Below are positions 47,996 through 50,445 of a DNA stretch of 50,445 bases, piece by piece. How positions within the stretch are numbered: position 1 is the first letter of the stretch; each line of letters begins with the position of its first letter. The DNA comes from Neocallimastix lanati (nom. inval.) (taxonomy: Eukaryota; Neocallimastigomycota; Neocallimastigomycetes; Neocallimastigales; Neocallimastigaceae): assembly GCA_016946835.1 (NCBI GenBank), contig JACVTC010000309.1, positions 1 through 50,445 on the forward strand. The letters run 5' to 3'. The position numbers and the translations under genes are program-made. Under the pieces are notes generated by a model, which ran no database searches, was not told the origin of the DNA, and saw nothing but the letters and a program-made list of their open reading frames with translations.

Positions 47996-48217
47996 TGACA
48001 AAAATATCATGTTAAGAAACACTCAAATAGACTATAATAAACACAATAGTAATTATATATGGGTTAATAGTTTTAGAAAATATTTTATTATAATATATTT
48101 ATAACAGTATAAAGAATTTTTTTATTTTCTTTTTTAATATTAAATGCATTTTTTTAAAATAATAATTCCATGATTTTTATACTTTTTATTTTAAATATTA
48201 ATACAAGTAATTAGTCA
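47996..48217 (-). repeat. COP-C 5' LTR (probable)
   Basis: Starts TGACAAAA next to the PBS. GTCA at 48214-48217 is the first inverse end at a length close to the other copia LTRs, and ANK-type upstream sequence follows directly. There is no second LTR to confirm it. Confidence 0.55.
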
Positions 48218-48552
48218 TTATTTATATTAAAGATAGATTAATTAAATTTATCATTATTTTGATTTGTATTTTTTAAAAATTTAACTTTTTAAAAAAAATA
48301 ATATAATTAGTAGTTAAGTCCATTATAAATATTGATTGCTTTAAAAAAATTTAAAATTTTAAAAATAATAAAATAATGGAACTATGAATAACTATTTAAT
48401 AAAATTATTTCAATGTTGGAATATTTTAAGATTTTGAAATGATTTTTTGAATATATAAAATTATATAAATTATTTTATTTTTATTTTTATTTTTTATTTT
48501 ATTTTATTTTTATTTTTATTTTTTTTTTTTGATATAGAATTAAGCAAAATAA

Positions 48553-48610
<58 letters not shown>

Positions 48611-48640
48611 ATAATAATAGAAATAAATATAGAATTAAAG
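48218..48640 (+). promoter_or_regulatory. Orphan copy of the ANK-C upstream region
   Basis: It matches 40990-41400, including TTAAGTCCATTATAAATATT (about 48314-48333), TTTTAAGATTTTGAAATGAT (about 48424-48443), a poly(A) run (48557-48608) and AGAATAATAATAGAAATA. Similarity ends within about 25 bp of where the ANK-C ATG would be. No ANK coding sequence follows. Confidence 0.7.
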
Positions 48641-49060
48641 AATCTTTGTGTTACGAAACAATATTATATATAAATAATTATCAAAATCAGAAAAATATTA
48701 TTTTATATTTATATTTTTATTATTAAATTTATTATTTTATAGTTTTATTATTAAATTTATTATTTTATATTAAGAATTATACTAAAAATAATTAATTAAC
48801 AAAATATTTTTAACCAATTAAATTTATATATTAAACAATAAAAAACAAATGTAAAAGAAATAATTTTAATCTCTCTTTTAAAAAATTTTATTAGAAATAA
48901 AACAATAAAATAAAAGTAAGTTTTGAGAAGTTTTGGTATTGATTTTGTTTGGGTTATTTGTTGTTCTTGATTTATTTTTAGGAGTTGTATGTGTTAATTG
49001 TTATGAATATACATTTCAAATTTATTAAATAATATTTTAAAATCCTGTACCATTTGTAGG
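48641..49060. other. AT-rich spacer
   Basis: No gene seen. The only feature noted is CTTTG..TTACGAAAC (48644-48659), which has an inverse partner at 50373-50388. Confidence 0.5.
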
Positions 49061-50203
49061 TAATAATCATACTAAGTACTAATACTTAATATGATTATTA
49101 ATTCCAACTTAACGACTAATTAATTAAGTTGAGAAAATAAAATATACTAATTTTATACCTTAATCGAGTTTATTATAAATTTAAATAGAATGTTTCGATA
49201 AAATTTATTTGTAAAATATATTTTTTTAGAAATTATTTTATTATTTATTTAAAGATAAAAATATAAATTATTATTATTATAACTAGGTTTTTATAATAAT
49301 AACTCTTGATTTCTTATATAGAACTCAAGAGCTTTATTTATATTTTTTTGTGGAAATAAGGTTAATTAAAAAAGGTTTTTCTAATCTTAACAAATTTCTT
49401 ATTTAGGAAAAGATTAGAAAGAAAAACCTAGATAAGATTTTTGATCGATATTGGTTTTACCTAATCGATATCGATCATCGTATCAATTAGGTAAAACCAA
49501 TTATTTTTATGAAGAAATTTGAAAAACCCTAATTAACCGATTCCTAATCTAATCTAATGATCGAAAATAAAAGAATAAAACAATTAAAAATATTTCGATT
49601 TTAAAATAATAAATTTACATAAAAGGAAAATAAAATATTAATAATATTAAATAAATAAAATACAGAATACATTATTAAATACATAATAGAATACAAAATG
49701 TGTTTGTTTACAATTTAATTAAATAAAAACTAAAATTAATAAATTTAATAATTAAATAAATTATGAATATTTAATAATTAATTTAATAAAATTTGTTATA
49801 ATTTAAATAAATTTATAATTATTATCAATAATTATAAAGACTAAGAAATAATAAATATTTATTAGTAAATAATTATTATTTCTTACATTGTAAAAGGTAA
49901 GCTTTTTATTAACTAAAATAACGAATAATAACTAATTTTAAAGGCTAAGATAATTTAACACCTCTCTATTTGAGTTGTTAATAATAAACACTAAAATTAA
50001 TTATAATAATAATTATTTTAGAGTATTAGAGATAAATCTCTAATACTCTAGAATATAGCGTAGTACATTATAACTCTATTTGTTATTAGTTACTGAGCTT
50101 ACACAGGATAAATTTATTTATATAATAATTAAATTTTTATTTATTAATATTAATATTTATTTCAACAATTTACGTTAATAGTAACGCTAGTGCGTAACTA
50201 TTA
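49061..50203. other. Hairpin-dense non-coding region
   Basis: No ORF. Stem-loops fitted by eye: 49061-49100 (11+6 bp, 4-nt loop), 49105-49131 (8 bp), 49303-49331 (7 bp), 49373-49429 (8+8 bp with a 4-nt bulge), 49450-49501 (16 bp perfect), 50019-50050 (14 bp perfect, TAAA loop) and 50176-50203 (7+4 bp). GGTTAATTA/TAATTAACC (49360/49529) encloses two of them, giving a branched fold. Confidence 0.75.
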
Positions 50204-50445
50204 CAAAACAATTATTTTTATACATGTAAATAAAATTATGATTGGTAAAATATTTAATTTAACTTGGTTTACTAATCATTTAATAAAACTAACTATAACT
50301 ATATAACTAATAATAAAATAGACTATAAAGTAGTAAAATTTAATATACGAAATTAAGAAAAGATTTTAATTACGTTTCGTAACCAAAGGACTATCATTGG
50401 ATAGGCTTAGAGTTACCATGTATCTGTTACAATTTTAGTATTCGT
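50204..50445. other. Right edge, unassigned
   Basis: AT-rich, then less AT-rich from about 50372. Nothing recognised; the sequence is cut by the window end. Confidence 0.5.

Larger units (their letters stand above)
42556..48217 (-). mobile_element. Decayed Ty1/copia element COP-C, 3'-truncated
   Basis: Minus strand. It has a 5' LTR (47996-48217), PBS, leader hairpin array, gag, protease, [768-bp insertion], integrase, Asn-rich linker, and RT up to about 42556, where similarity stops. The RT C-terminal half, RNase H and 3' LTR are missing. Many frameshifts and stops show it is old. It is closest to COP-A in sequence. Confidence 0.88.

Noticed and set aside
48644-50388. CTTTG..TTACGAAAC and its inverse near 50373-50388 as terminal inverted repeats of an element around the hairpin region
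   Set aside because: The match is short and imperfect, no target duplication is seen and no transposase is present; chance cannot be excluded.

Overview
This is a very AT-rich eukaryotic window. It has no bacterial-type operons, rRNA, tRNA genes or CRISPR. Its content is LTR retrotransposons (Ty3/gypsy and Ty1/copia), a family of tandem ankyrin (ANK) repeat genes whose 33-residue repeats are nearly identical at DNA level, and long poly(A)/poly(T) tracts. This combination best fits an anaerobic gut fungus (Neocallimastigomycota). That placement is inference from composition and gene style, not a database match.

Layout. 1-4343: a 5'-truncated gypsy element (GYP-A), head-to-head with an inverted fragment of itself. 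5150-6177: two opposed copia relics. 6178-8345: ANK pseudogene psi1 with its upstream module and 3' flank. 8733-15023: copia element COP-A (minus strand, 263-bp LTRs, TSD TAAAT, two frameshifts), inserted in the upstream module of ANK relic psi2 (15029-15835). 15836-17338: unassigned decayed sequence. 17344-24158: intact gypsy chromovirus GYP-B with one 1442-aa gag-pol ORF and TSD CCTTC. 24790-24997: copia RT relic. 25679-28584: ANK-A. 29751-31489: ANK-B, frameshifted. 32230-34425: an orphan ANK upstream module and copia relic CopR4. 34426-40753: intact copia COP-B (1551-aa ORF, TSD TAATT), apparently nested in the CopR4 5' LTR. 41419-42340: ANK-C of a second subfamily. 42556-48217: decayed copia COP-C (minus strand), split by a 768-bp insertion with TSD TTGAA. 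48218-48640: an orphan copy of the ANK-C upstream region. 49061-50203: a gene-free region dense in near-perfect hairpins.

Four observations stand out. (i) Minus-strand copia elements repeatedly sit just upstream of plus-strand ANK promoter modules, with the 5' LTR facing the ANK gene, which suggests targeted integration or block duplication. (ii) Four copia families share a primer-binding site complementary to the 5' half of what looks like tRNA-Lys(CUU), reaching into the D-arm. (iii) Three copia families carry a tandem array of short hairpins in the leader between the PBS and gag. (iv) GYP-B has no TGG-type PBS, but 12 nt at its 5' LTR edge are complementary to a stretch inside the LTR, as expected for Tf1/sushi-type self-priming.

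The ANK genes share an N-terminal module, an upstream module and a 3' flank. Most copies carry a frameshift, so the family appears to evolve by birth, death and unequal recombination, with retrotransposons repeatedly entering its promoters. COP-A, COP-B and COP-C are names used here only.
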